NCBI GenBank assembly: GCA_935421135.1
Contig: OW285189.1
Location: 10,871,072-10,935,071, forward strand
Source: Bugulina stolonifera
Taxonomy: Eukaryota; Bryozoa; Gymnolaemata; Cheilostomatida; Bugulidae
DNA length: 64,000 bases
Reading direction: 5' to 3'
The notes under the pieces are model-generated. The model was given only the letters and a program-made list of their open reading frames with translations, was not told the origin of the DNA and did not search any database. Position 1 is the stretch's first letter, and each line of letters starts with the position of its first letter. Shown piece after piece: positions 44,111-57,192 of the stretch. The position numbers and the translations under genes are program-made.

Positions 44111-47100
44111 GAAGTGTATTGGAGTTAAGAGAGACTAAATGGAAAAATAAATTAGTAAAAGCAAGTAAATGTTATCTTTTTATCTCTGCTAGGCTAAGGC
44201 CCTCATACATGTCCATTGTATCTATGTGCAATTCACATTTCTAATTATAATAAAATTAAGGCAATTCCCAATTTTGCATCATTCCGAAATACTGTGACCG
44301 GTAACGGGAAATGACATCATCAGCTGTTATATTCCCACGGGCTAGCATTTGCCTCAGGTGAACAAAATATATCTACTTAACATCTGTGTGTGAAAAGGGA
44401 ATAAAACATTTCCTTTGACAATGTAAATAAATGGCTATTTTCACATCTATTTAAAAGATTAATGAGCTTACGAAGTTATTTGAACAGAAAAATCTGTTCA
44501 TTTTTTGCACAGATAATCACAAAAATTAATGTACTCAAAAAAATTAATTGCTGTTTATATAGAACACACTAATTGATTTTCTCTCATTATACTAATTTGG
44601 TCCAAACCCTAATTTATTGTGAACGTTGTTGATGCTGAACGAACTTACCTTAATTATCTTTTTGCATATTTTAATATTACTATGTATAACATACCATGTC
44701 TGAGTACTGAAACCGGACTGGACACTGATAAAGAAGGTACAGTGTATTATAATAGTACATAGTACTTACTAGCTAGAGCTGCACAGTACAAATCTAACCA
44801 CACCGTATCCCATAATGCTTTGGTAGGTTTTGTCTTAGCAAGTCTGAGCTTTGTTAGAATAGAAGAATTATCCAGCTATATCTTATACTTCAATTCTTTG
44901 GAAGTCGTTATTCTTGTAAAGTTATTGCTCCTAGCAGAGTCCCCTTTGTTGCGGAAGGTTATTCTTCAACAAAATTATAGGAATTCAATGAATACCTAAG
45001 GTACTTAGACTAACTGCTCAATAAAGGATTAGACAATACTTACCTAGACTTTACCATTCAACTGATGTAATCCTACATACTCACTGAGAAACTAGAATTA
45101 TAAAGCAGCTTGATAAGCATATGAAACCAGATTTGTCTGAAAATTACGGTAATAATGAACCTAGCCTAATAATTATGCTTTATACTAAAATAGTAGTAAC
45201 AAACAGAAATGAAATAATTACTCACCCTAAAGTGATATATACATGTCAACAGTGAACTTGTGTTGATATTCATTATAACAGTAATTGTGACTTGTGATGC
45301 TAAAGCCGTAACTGTTGAATTACTTTGTTTGCTATGATGATTCTAAGTGAACAGCCAAAACTAGACCCAAACATAATAATATATAATAGCAAGTGTTGCT
45401 ACTGAGTAGAGAGTAAGGAATAGATAGCTAAGAATTATCTATTGATCACTAATACAACACAATCAAAATATTGTATCAACAAGCTGATCTTATTCAATAG
45501 CTGACAATATCATAATAATATATATACTTCAACAGCTGGTTGCAGTTCTATTTGTATTGTTTTTATGACAATAAGAAAGTACAATTGTTTCTAACATAAT
45601 ACTCAATATGATAGATGCTTTATGGATATTATATGTTGACTCATCTCAAATTATGCTTAGGTAATATTTGAAGAAGCTGATGTGGGTATTACTACATAAA
45701 GTATTGCCTGAAATAGAGTCTGGAACCCTTGGTACTGATCTAGGCATATTTACTAGTCACACAAAATGGCTTAGGAATTTGAACTTACACTATCCACTAA
45801 TGTGAAATTTAATATTTTATTCATTATATACAGGTAATACCTAAATGCTGTAAATGCTCACTGCTAGACAGATGAGAGAAGGCAACTTCAAGATGATCAT
45901 TTCACTAGTTTAGGAGTTGTCCCCACTACTCATCAAGATGAATGTTTCGCAGGCTATATATAATTATGTGTATTATATGTAAACAAATAGTATTCAATAG
46001 TAGAATGTTATCTTCAATAAGTTAAACATGTATGTGCCTGCATCTATATTTAACTCATTTACAACGTTTACCTTATGAAAGGCTACAACTCCTCAGCTTG
46101 TAACTGAACTAAGTCTAGTCTAGAGTTGTAATCCTAACTGAGCACCTGTGAGCACCATGCAACTTTACTATCGCATGCAAGAACTTACAAAATGATCCTG
46201 TTTCAACTGGGATTAATGTGGACAGTAAATCTGATGGTGTGTTATACATACTCGTAATAATATATTCACACCCTTGAGCAAATTTTTAAAATCAAACTGC
46301 ATGCTGATTTTAGTTCCACACATTACTGCCACTGAGATTCTTAGTCTAAGGACCACACAGATAAGATTTCTAGAGTTGCTCTACTGGTTAACCGGTATCC
46401 TTTATTTTCATAATCTCACAGCTGAAAGATATTTGATTACCAAAAAATAAATTAAGAGATTGATCACAGGTCCATAAATATTACTCAATTACAGGTACAG
46501 TGGACTGTTGCTAATTTTTGATCCCTAATCTCTCCCTTTGCACCCCATTAAGATCGTTGAAGAAATCTCAGTGAACCATTTTCAACAAATTGATTTGATC
46601 CAACTCTGCCTGCGTGCTTCTGAAAAACTACCAAGAAAATAACTTGAAAACACTTTTCAGCTTTCATTAGCAGCTGTTCAGCTGTTCAATTCTATTAGAT
46701 GAAAAATATCTATGCTGACTCTGTAAATACTAAGGCATAATAGATTATTGTTGTATTTCCTAATGGCATCCTATAATAATTTCATAATCACATCCTGTTG
46801 CTCCACCATCTTTTTGCAGAGAATAAAGCAAATCTGTTCCAAGACATATTCCAATTTCGGAGATTGATAACACAAGGTCAAGGTCACACAGACCCAGTCT
46901 TGGTAGGTCCTAGTGGTAGGTACTGGGAGCAGTCTATTAATGGTTGTCTTGTAGCTATAAAATACAAATATACATGTAATTTGCAACAATAAAATTAATT
47001 GCATGTATAATTTGACCACAATTATCAATTTAGTCCTACATGAAACACATACTTGCATATACAGACTACTCAAAATATAGAAACCTGAAATGATCATTCA

Positions 47101-49224
47101 TCTCAAGAATGTCTCCCAGGACATTCAGGCACATGTATAATTAAATACATGTAACATTAGCTAAATACTCCAATTGAGTTGGCAAAAAATGCTGATAAAT
47201 GTTATCATAGTATATTAGATAGACAGTAGAAAAACAGCCCAACTGAACTACCCTGTTGGTCAACTATACACTATATTAGCATACACAAAAAAATTAAATA
47301 CTATAATTAATATTATTGTCAATTCAATTGATCCAATCAGATTAATACGTTGGTGTTAAGGTCGTATCACTGGGCTACCTGCTCATTCACATCTTCATGA
47401 AAAAATGGGGAAAAGTTAAAAAATTACATTTAGAATTAAAATACATTGTGTGTTACTATAAGAATTGGTGTACAACTGCACATATGCAATTTACATACAG
47501 TTTAATTTATAATAATATATGCTGTATCTCCTGAAGTATAGTGTTGAAAATTTATGAGAAAATAAAAAACTTGAAAAGGAGCATTAATAACTAAGTAAAT
47601 ACGTACATTACTAGGAGGGATGTCTAGGAGAGATGACTAGAAGGGCTGTGACTAGGAGGGATGGTTTGGAACCAAAGCAAAGTGGAGAGCAAAGACTACT
47701 AGAAATAATTCCAAGAGACGGAGCAGCCTGATGTGACATAAAATACATGACATAACATAAACAAGATAATCTACCAGCATGTAGTTTGCCTGTGTAGACC
47801 ATGGCATGTTTACGACCCATGACGTTGTGGCTGAAAAAGCTATAAACCTTGAGATGTCACCAGTGTCAGAGATGGTCAGGTTCTCCCAGTTGTCTCCTGG
47901 TTCTAGGACAGTAAGTGCCATCCAATAATATTGTTAACTTCTAGGAAATTTTAAAAATTATACTCCGAGCATGTTATACAACTAGGCAGGTGTACCTTTT
48001 AGATACATTACAGGTCTTTGACTTCAATTCTAAGCCAGCCAATTTAAACAAGTTGTACCAGATGTTGTTTCTTTTGTGTACAACAAATCTTCCTGTTTTG
48101 TTGACTATATAATTTAGTGTCATACATGTACTTGTCTACTTGAACATTGGCTCACATATCACACCAACCTTTCTAAAACAACCTGTACAAATACCAAGAT
48201 ACAAGTACTTCAAATGGAATAAATAAAATCAAAGTCTTACCTCCAAAATTTCTTCAGCTTTACAAGGCCCTTTGCTCTATATACTTATTTTTCTAAAAAA
48301 ACTTAATGGTAACAATATATCACGTACACTCTTAACTATTGGTGTTAGTTATGCCGCTACGATCAAGGAAAAGCTACTGTGGTTATTCAATCAAATGTTA
48401 ATTTATGCATTATCAAAGTGGAAAAAATGAGGTGGGTACACGGTGTATGCAATCTTATAGATTAGTATTGTATAGCTATCTACTTAATCTTATAGTAGTT
48501 AAGAAATTAGTGAATTACTACAATGAAAAAAGTTATCCTGGTGAGATTCGACCTCAAGACTTTATGAATGAGAGTCAAGCACTCTACCAATACACTATCA
48601 GGTCCACAGTGACTTTATGGGGAAAACTAGCTATTAAAATGAGGGTACACGCCTGCTGGCCGTATAACCACTAAAATTGAGGTGGGTACACACAGCATAT
48701 ACCCATATAACCACACTTCGAACACTGCATTATCACATATATTATATGAATTAGTGCACATTTTGTTCCCTATTTAGTAGTTGAAGCCTGAAGCTTCACA
48801 TTATATTTTATGACTCCCCTAACGCCATACAAAAACTATGCAAGTGTGACATATAAATGTTGACTGTATAAAAGTTGTTTAGGCTGCACATGCATGTTGG
48901 TGTTCTATAATCTATTGTGTAGAAGAGGTTATTAGTGAAATGCTATGTCCTCATTAGTTTTCTAATATACAGGCCCCAATGTCCAGTGTTCACCCTAAGT
49001 CCTTCTTTGGTTGAGGTAGCTATAAAAGATAAACAGTAGGTTGAGAGCTAACATTGACAGCCCAAGCTCACCTTCAGCTTTTAGCCTCAGAGCTTTCCAA
49101 CCAGTGGCTGTTCTCTGATTTGGGAAACCAAAACTAATGTTAACAATATAATAGTCATACTGTTGACTTTTCACTGTTCGCCATTGATTGAACTGAGATT
49201 GATTGACCGAACTCTAACCCTGGT
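44111..49224. other. Gene-poor stretch
   Basis: AT-rich, no exon chain with consistent splice phases or family motif. A minus-strand frame at 47,921-47,652 (with ENLTISDTGDISRFIAF) is the most protein-like piece but has no partner exons that I can see. Repeat words ACTAGGAGGGATG occur at 47,610-47,665. Confidence 0.5.
48535..48610 (-). repeat. tRNA-like SINE fragment
   Basis: On the minus strand ATAGTGTATTGGTAGAGTGC resembles an A box region and GAGGTCGAATCTC a B box, 30 or so nt apart as in tRNA-derived SINEs. Not a foldable tRNA. Confidence 0.45.
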
Positions 49225-49355
49225 CATACATGCCAAATCCCATTGGTAAAAATTAGGGAGAGCCAACATTAGGTTGCGGATGTGCAGTTTGGGTGGAGTA
49301 GGGTACCAGAATGAAGGAATTTCCTACAGAATTAGAGAGACATTTGGCAAGTATG
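49225..49355. mobile_element. 131-bp MITE-like element
   Basis: CATACATGCCAAAT (49225-49238) and ATTTGGCAAGTATG (49342-49355) are inverted repeats matching at 13 of 14 positions. There is no open frame inside. No clear target-site duplication is visible, so the exact ends may extend further. Confidence 0.55.
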
Positions 49356-49402
49356 CAGTACAATGAGTAAACTATCAATTGACAGCCTTTCTATTTAAAT
49401 AG

Positions 49403-49468
49403 GAAATTGCCCTCTCGATGCCATTCCTATTGACACTCAAGAAAAAACACTTGGGAGAAGACAACTTT
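49403..49468. repeat. Short fold-back element, GTTGTC family
   Basis: GAAATTGCCCTCTC faces GGGAGAAGACAACTTT, separated by about 36 bp. Confidence 0.4.
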
Positions 49469-49620
49469 AAATATATGCAACACATAATTATACAACATAC
49501 AACATTACATGTATTATACATGTGTATTTAATACAATACTTATGTACAATGTAGTTACACGTAGGTACATGTAATATATATTATATTCATGTATGATTGC
49601 GGTAGAGTAGTTTTCTCAGT

Positions 49621-50028
49621 ATGCCATCATTTTTTGGAAGAAATTTATCATTGATCATTGACTCGGTTCCATATTTGTGAAAATAACCAGTACTGGTTAT
49701 TTTCACAAGTATGGTTTAAATTCCTGACTGGGATTTGAACCCGAGGTCTCTACGGCTTCTAATCACCTAGCACAGTAGACAGAACACACTACCACTATCC
49801 CAGCTTGGCATCCTATGAAGGAAAAATCGTTAGTGAGCACTAGATGCCTGATATGCACTGAATCATCTGCACATATGACACTCCTTTAAGGCCACCATGC
49901 AATATACATGCACATGCAAAGAATGTTAAGGGGCTTTACAATACTTTTTCTATAATGCCATCGTTTTTACCCAAGGAATTATTCATTGAGCAGTCAGAGA
50001 CTCGGTTCCATATCTGCGAAAATAACCT
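49621..50028. repeat. Diverged direct repeat pair with a perfect 30-bp palindrome
   Basis: ATGCCATCATTTTT...ACTCGGTTCCATATTTG (49621-49690) recurs as ATGCCATCGTTTTT...ACTCGGTTCCATATCTG (about 49955-50028). In the first copy 49677-49706 is a perfect palindrome centred on CCAGTACTGG, with partial pairing continuing outward (CCATA...TATGG). A tRNA-like segment lies between the copies. Confidence 0.7.
49722..49806 (-). repeat. tRNA-like SINE fragment
   Basis: On the minus strand GGGATAGTGGTAGTGTG (A-box-like) is followed about 40 nt later by CGGGTTCAAATCCC (B box). It has the spacing of a tRNA-derived promoter, but stems are incomplete. Confidence 0.5.
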
Positions 50029-52153
50029 GTCTCTGACTGGGTTTTCGTATAGCCTTAGAACATCAGGCTAGCCAACTATCCGTTTACAGAATTTACTTCT
50101 TAGGTGTAAGGTGAAAAGGCTTGTTGTTATAATGCATCTTCTCCAATTTAAAAGTCTTGTAGTATTTGTGACTATACAGTGCAGCTATTGTTTAGCACAG
50201 ATGTAAGCATCCTATATGTACTTGTCAGTAAGAGTGTTAGAAATAATGCATTAGTGAAATGCCACACTCATTCAACTAAAGTTGATTGCAACTGTGTGTG
50301 GCATTCGGATATGAAAGGGATGATTGTATCATATACAGTGCAGAATATTTTTCTTGCAATGAAATCAAACGCCTTTTTGTTCATTGTATTTTGATAAAGA
50401 AATCTGGGATAATGGAAAAGTAAAGTAAAGGAGGCTTTTGGCTTGGTTTTAGAGGTACTCTTTATTTGACCTTGCATATAACCTTTGCACAAGCCTTACT
50501 GGACAATGGAAGAACTGAAAGAGTAAAATAACAAGCATTTGTGCCATATGAGAAACATTTTTTATGCTTTAAGCAGGAATAACAGTGTTTGCAAGATAAG
50601 TAAAGCTATACAAAGTCGGATGGAGTTTTTTCAGATTATAATAATATAAGTGGTGATGTAATACAATGTATTTAATTTGAGTTCCAAATCTGTCAGAACA
50701 GAACTACAGATGCTGTAGATAGCATTGAGACTAGTAAACAGAACTGTCAGTCGATAACAGGAACTGAATACAACTGGGTAAGAGAGAGAGAGAAGAGATC
50801 AAATATGTAGTACAATAATTAGTGGGATGCAGGTGCATAGAAATGGTCACACAACCTTGTCATACATGCAGGTATTCAATGTAATTTTAATAAACCTATC
50901 AAGAACATTAACATTTCTATCAATTCACTGACATCTGTGGTTAAATTGTATATTAGTAATTTGTTTAGATTAATATCACTTTTTGTTATAAAATAATATT
51001 TCTTAATAAGCCGGAATTTATTACTTTCATATTTATTGGCCTATACTATCTACTAAGCCAAGGCTAAGTAGAAGTAACTCATGATATAAGCACAGTGGAA
51101 AAGTAGGTAGGGATTTTAGTTGCAGATTTACAAGTGAAATAATATGGCGCAAACTTCCAGCAGACTCCCACGGTAAGAATCCTGCACTCGTACCATTAGT
51201 AGACCTGCTATATAGGCCTATTACATTTCAAAACTGCTTAGCCTAGGTTCCAAACTCTACTCCATTAGGTGGGTACGCCAGTGTCTGTAGAGAAACCCAA
51301 ACTTTCCAGTCATTTATTTAGTCGAGCTTCCCAGGTTTTGGCACCCGAAAATGACTACAGAGGTTTCATGTAACATAGTCAGACATTTCTGCTACCGGTA
51401 ACATCTGTACGTGAAGAGAATTTACGAGGTTTGCCATGTTTAATATTGATATCAGAAATTAATGATCACAGAATCAAGTCACACACACACTAAACCTATT
51501 ACAGAAGGTGAGCTCTTGCTCCTTCTAAGATCATACAAGTGTTTGTGAAATAACCCCAACAGCGACTTAAAAAAGTTACTCCCATATGGAATGAAAGTAG
51601 GTAAGTGTGGAGCAGAGGGTGGACGGCCTCTTGTTGAGCTATGTCAACCACTGAACTGGCCACGAGGTAAATACAAAAAATTGTATTGCTAAATTATCAT
51701 TTAACAAAATCCAGATAAGTTTATGGAATATTATTACCGTATTATGAAAATATAATAAAAAAATGAAAGCATTTACAGAGAATAATTATGTTGTAGCTTA
51801 ACTTGCACCTGCTTAAAATGCTAATCAATCATTATACTGACAATACAGGCTATATTATGTGGGTTTATGAGAGTGGTATATAGTCCAGGCTACCTGTGTT
51901 ACATGATGAACCTGCGTTACCTTTAACTTAGCCTAACTATCTTATTGTGATACGAATTATTCTAAGATTAGAGACAAAACCAGATTTTTTGTTATCTTAA
52001 ACTACGTAGGAATTACATTACCTTAAACAATATTCAATAAATAAATTTCCATTCTCTCGGTGGGTTATGATAAATAGGCTTTGTTTTGTCTTAATTTTGG
52101 TGAGTTTACAGAAGACAATTAGACATTAAAACTTTCCCTGCATGATTAATTGA
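50029..52153. other. Gene-poor stretch
   Basis: AT-rich with only short isolated frames (for example 50,179-50,394 plus), none with recognisable motifs or splice-linked neighbours. Nothing called. Confidence 0.5.
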
Positions 52154-52180
52154 TCTATACAGGTAATCTACCTGTATAGA
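52154..52180. repeat. Perfect 12-bp stem hairpin
   Basis: TCTATACAGGTA (52154-52165), a 3-nt loop, then TACCTGTATAGA (52169-52180). No T-run follows, so no terminator role is suggested. Confidence 0.7.
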
Positions 52181-52417
52181 TATAATATGAAGGATACCTA
52201 TGTCAAAGAGTTCATTTTGTTATCTTCTCCCCTCCCTGGCGCCACACCAAAAGTAGCTGGCTTTAAAAATGAGACGACTTCAAATACTAACATCAGAAAC
52301 ACCGCCATATGCAGAATGAATGGCAGTCAACAGTAGCATTCACACACAGAGACTATATCTACTGTCAACACCAGTGATCCAAACTTTTTCATTACAAATT
52401 TTGACTGTCTGATAAAG

Positions 52418-52679
52418 ACGGTTCGAAACAGGACATTTTAAAGCGGAGTGTTTCGGAACCGAGCGTTTAGAAAACTGCCAGTCCGAAACTCCAAACCCCA
52501 AACCCTAGATTTCAATTTATTTTTATTTTAACATATTTTTTATTTTTATTTCTACTAACTTATAAGACACTAAAAAATATTAATTATCTGTGAGTTGTGT
52601 TCTTCTAAATGTAATCTACACAGTTTTTAAATGAATGTTTTCCAAACACCCGGTTTTGAAACGTCCTGTTTCGAACTGT
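52418..52679. mobile_element. 262-bp MITE-like element with TTCGAAAC termini
   Basis: ACGGTTCGAAACAGGAC (52418-52434) and GTCCTGTTTCGAACTGT (52663-52679) are inverted repeats (16 of 17), and similarity continues inward for about 40 bp (GTGTTTCGG against GTGTTTGGAAA). Non-coding and AT-rich in the middle. Confidence 0.65.
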
Positions 52680-54992
52680 ATTTTTCCAAATGCCCCTTCA
52701 CTGTTATAAAGATCCAAGTTCCACTAGTATTTAATCTACACCATATATTATGCCGCAGCCACACTATTATTAAATTGTTATTGCTGCAGACTGCTATTAT
52801 ATAAAGCTTGCATCGTGCAATATCCGAATATGCCAATTATCTGCCGGAACAAAAGTGTACCAATATAGAGAGGTAAAACTAAAAGAGGTTGAGTTTAGAT
52901 GTGTGCTTGAGAGGGTTAAAGGTTCATTTCCAATCGCATTTTTCCCAAACATACATTTCATTTTCTACTGGTATTTTCGAACGGTAGCACATTCCTTCCT
53001 ATACTAGATTTTCAAACCTTGGCTTATACTGATACTACACAATAATATTGACTTGATATAATCAGTTTACTAGCTGCTTATTGGCTGAAATGATTTGTAT
53101 CCAATCATACAGTAACGCATGAATTACTGTCATTATCCAGTTGTACTATAATACAGTTAGTCCTTTTCCACAACCTTCACTATTACTGTATCTGTGTTAG
53201 AGGTCACAAGACATACATTTATATTTATTAATTCTATACTCGATAGTAAATGATTTAATATCGGCCACTTCTACAAGGGTTTGCAATCGCTAGAGCCATT
53301 AGCTATCATAAACTAAAGTGGACTATGTTATCTCTTACAAACTGGGCTGACTATACTCTACTATAACAAGTAAGTTGATTTAATATTTGCTCTTTCAATT
53401 ACTAATGTACAATAATAATTACTAACATCACTTAAAATATACTGACATTACTGTGCAATAGATACGCAATGTTTATATATTTAGATAAGTAGATCTTATG
53501 GAGTTAATGTCCTGTAGTTAACGCATAGTCCTATATTAATATGTGCATCATATTCAACAAAAAATCGACAGAAATAATGAGAAATGAGAAAATGATTGCA
53601 TTAACAGCTGTTATACAGCCAGAAATTCAGCTTTCGTATTCTGCAGCATTTGTAGGGCTACAATCCATTGTCAATGTTATAGCTTGCCTATCACCTGCAT
53701 AGAATTATACACCAAACTAAATGTCACAGACCTGTATTGTATTAATACACACATAGGAATACCATGGCTGGTACTTAGTAGTGAATTTAAAATGTTGGAT
53801 AAAATTCCTATTGCAGCTATGTAGTCGATTTGAGTTATATTTTATTTACATTATAGAATTAATTTTCATTCCACACCTGTTAGCAGAATCACTTGCTGAT
53901 ATTAATCATAATGTTAGCTCTAATACCTTATCAAGTTATGGCAATTAAACAAAATTATACATAATCAGTATTAATAATTTAAATGTCATATCTTTATTAA
54001 ATAAATTAGCATAATTATGCACCATTTAACACCATGGGTGTTATATAACTTCTCATTTTAACACTTGAAATGTAATCAATTATAAGCTAAATTATGTTTC
54101 ACATGTACTAATCGAAAATGATTATTGTAAGCTATTTAATGTGAGATATTATAGGCACACTTTGCTATTATATAACCGCATAATATGCTTGGAGCCTTGA
54201 GGCTTACACCATTAAGTGGTGGCAGACTGGAGTAGCACTTTATCACCTTGGTTACTATGGCTGTGTAATTGCCTTCCATATATAGATTTACATAAACAAA
54301 CGACAATTAAAAATGATATAATATGCATAATGTACAGTGTATATATACACAAATTTATACATAAAAGCATCTACATTACATGGTTTAAGAAAAAACACAG
54401 TGTCAAGATTTTACATTTGCAGCATAATGTACTGGCTGATCTATATGCACTCATTGATTATGAGACAGGAACCTTGTTTGGTTATTTAGCTTTTATAATT
54501 AATTCCTTTATTACATTAATTCATATTTCCTGTGTGCAGAAGAAGCCTTCTGTATGTTAAGCATCTCGGAGATTAACTAAAGTCTGTAGGAACAAAGTTT
54601 TACCTTCTGTTAGACTAGCGGAATGGCAGCTGTCATCAATCATAAGAAATCCCTTTACATGGGACAACATAACTGTAATTGATAATTCAAAGCTGTAAAC
54701 GGAACGCTCAGATTAGACTAGGAGATTTACACCACATGGACATGGAGACTAAGGTCTTCTATTCTCTGCTTATTTTTAAGGGACGTCTTATAACCCAGCC
54801 TATACATTGCGCTGTGTGCGCATCGCATTCATACAGTGTAACATTTATGTTCAATGACTCCAGCTTAGTTAGTCAACCTCTTGGTCACCATCGGTAACTT
54901 TATCCAGAGAATTTTATGTACCTCAGGCTACGGAGGACTACACAGGCATCAAGGGGTTGAACAATAGTTCAGTAATTAAAATATTCACTATT

Positions 54993-55626
54993 TTATAATT
55001 GTGAGCTCTTCAAAAGGCCTTTCATTTGTTTCAACATGACATATTTCATGAGCAACTTCCTTCCTACTTGTGGCTCTCTAATGGAGACCTGGGTAGCTCT
55101 GTTATTTCCATATAAACAGCTTATCAGTGTATTTAGTGTATGATTTGGATTAATCTTGTTTATGTTGTCTTCTATTTCATCTCTAGGAAACTGGGCTAAA
55201 TATACTTGAAACAACAGTTGGATTGCAACTGTGTTGATAGGCTAAAACCATTTGGCTCCACTAACTTTTTACCATCCTTATTGATGTTTCTCAAAGCAAG
55301 TTAAGCGTGGGAACCCAAGAGCAAGGCATAAATCTGCCACATAGACGTAGTATTATTTCCCTGGCAGACCAAAACAGTAATATTGGTGTAGAGTAGACTA
55401 AGTATGGCAGAGTTAGGAGACCAAACAAGATAAAAGTAAAACACAAATAAAAAGTTGACTCCAACTTTCCTAAGCCGACCAACATTTTCTGTGTAGTTTT
55501 ATCAGATTCTTTTGGCACCAGCGCAATAAAACATGTAATAGGTAGCATAACCAGACAAACACTGGCTGCTGCATAAACTAAACATACCTTGTGTTTTGTT
55601 TCCCAGACAATACTCCAATTAGTCAT
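54993..55626 (-). pseudogene. Doubtful multi-span membrane ORF, possibly receptor-derived
   Basis: 55626-55291 encodes about 111 residues with two hydrophobic spans (VYAAASVCLVMLPITCFIAL and FILFGLLTLPYLVYSTPILL) separated by a charged loop (VPKESDKTTQKM). Downstream in the same frame, after two stops, lies a piece with HSCNPTVVSSIF, vaguely like helix 7 of rhodopsin-type receptors. Another frame is open at 55214-54993. This could be a decayed intronless receptor gene or chance hydrophobic frames in AT-rich DNA. Confidence 0.2.
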
Positions 55627-56106
55627 ATTACAATTATAATACTAGATAAGCATTTGACAGTATAATATTGACTTTGTGTAAATGAGCAATATAGTAACAT
55701 GGGTAGTTAGTTTAGCCTAGGTTCCAAACCCCTTTAAACTTGTATGGTATAATTGTTATATTGAGCGGTCGGGCGTCAAAGGGCACAGAAAGCATGCTAA
55801 AATTTTGGTAAACTTACAATTGTAAATGAAAATGGTTCACAACTACTCCACATAACTGCTATTTGTTCACATAAATAGACATTTGCTGGGAAACTCCATA
55901 GAACTGTGGCGCCATATGTCTAAGTGTTGTGTATATCAATATGTACAGTAGCATATTTACCCATGGCACACTTATAGTAATGAAGAGCTCTCCCCAAATA
56001 TTTTTGTTTTATAAAATTAACTAAAGATTAACAAAATAACTTGTCAATAATTTCCTGTGTAAACATTGGTTCCAGAGTTGAATAGAAGACATGAGCTTAC
56101 TGTTAA
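55627..56106. other. Unique left flank of the giant palindrome
   Basis: AT-rich DNA with no coding signal; unrelated to the right flank (63,712-64,000). This places the palindrome as an insertion and not a large inverted duplication of the locus. Confidence 0.6.
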
Positions 56107-56110
56107 TCAG
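56107..56110. repeat. Left target-site duplication TCAG
   Basis: TCAG directly abuts the first base of the terminal inverted repeat (TAGTAGTATAGTCAG at 56111) and is matched by TCAG at 63708-63711. Outward from it the flanks no longer match. Confidence 0.6.
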
Positions 56111-56829
56111 TAGTAGTATAGTCAGTGCAGATCTACACAGACACCCGGCCCTTTCCGCGTCGTATTAGCCCTAGATCCAAAAACTCCCCGGGCGGACGAC
56201 CACCCCACCCGTCCTCTCGCCCCTCCTCTCCCCTAAACCTCACTCTATGTGCAAAGCCCTAGAACCTACTCCCCCCCATCGCGGGTGGGGTTTCAAAAAC
56301 CTCATCGGCTGTTCCGTAGAACCCAGTCTAAAGAGCAAACCCCTCGCCCCGTCCCACGGCTCGGGCGAGGGGGCGCGCGCGTACGCGCGCGCCCCCCCGC
56401 CCCGCGAACCCCACCCGTCCTCCCTCCACCCGTCCCCGCCCCTCCCCACCCCTCCCCACCCCAAACCCCTCCGCCTCGCCCTCCGCCTCGCGGCGGTTCT
56501 CGTTCGCGAGTCCAGCCGTGGCCCCACGCCGCCGTCCCCCCGCCCATCCCCCGCCCCTCCCCCGCTCTCCCGCCCCAACGACCCGTCGCGGCCCTCGCGG
56601 GCGGACCGTCGGCTGGAGTAGGGTGAAGCGAAGGAAAATACGGGTTAGAGTAATGATATCCGGCTATGAAAAACGTGAGCGAGGGTAATGGTACACGAAT
56701 TTGTTTTAAATTTCAATACGTTTGAGAGTAATAGTACGGTGAAGCGAAGAAAAATACGGGTTGGAGTAATGATAGGGTACGCCCGTGCGGAGTGCCCGTG
56801 CAGAGTTTACGACGCTGACTATACTACTA
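56111..56829 (+). mobile_element. Left 719-bp end module with its own inverted ends
   Basis: Starts TAGTAGTATAGTCAG and ends CTGACTATACTACTA (56815-56829), so the module is itself bounded by 15-bp inverted repeats. 56,150-56,620 is extremely GC-rich against an AT-rich genome and includes the 20-bp palindrome of alternating GC around GTAC at 56373-56392 (Z-DNA-prone). Open frames here on both strands are by-products of GC richness. 56,640-56,800 holds two near copies of a GTGAAGCGAAG...AATACGGGTT stretch. Confidence 0.85.
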
Positions 56830-56984
56830 TAAGAAACTTACCGAGTGATGGTGGTGGTGCTTCCGGATGATTTCTTCGCCGGGGACTGTTGAGACTGAAC
56901 TGGTCGGGGTGACACCGCACTCGCGCGCTCCTCCGTTCGAGCGCCCCCGGACCTCCGATGAAAGACTCGCGCCTTAACCCTCAT

Positions 56985-57159
56985 TTCCCCCGGACCCTCC
57001 CCTAGGGAAATCGCCCGTCCCCGTGACGAGCGGCGAGGGAAAGTGAAGGCGGTGGCTCTTTCGCGCTTCAAACCGTAGACCTCGCGAGGTGGTTCGCCGG
57101 CGACATCCTCGCTCGGAGGGGTAGAAATAGATAAATGGAATAAATGGATGGCTGTCTTC

Positions 57160-57192
<33 letters not shown>

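Noticed and set aside
47611..47921. Overlapping minus-strand ORFs of 69 and 89 codons
   Set aside because: Two frames overlap, no family motif, and no partner exons with matching phases were found.
49722..49806. Functional tRNA gene
   Set aside because: A and B boxes are recognisable but acceptor and anticodon stems do not pair, so it is treated as a SINE relic; the same holds at 48535 and 27765.
54216..54560. 114-codon plus-strand ORF
   Set aside because: No motif, no splice-linked neighbour and AT-rich composition like the surrounding spacer; probably chance.
56240..56626. Pro/Arg-rich proteins in the GC-rich module
   Set aside because: Four overlapping frames on both strands, explained by the scarcity of stop codons in GC-rich DNA.
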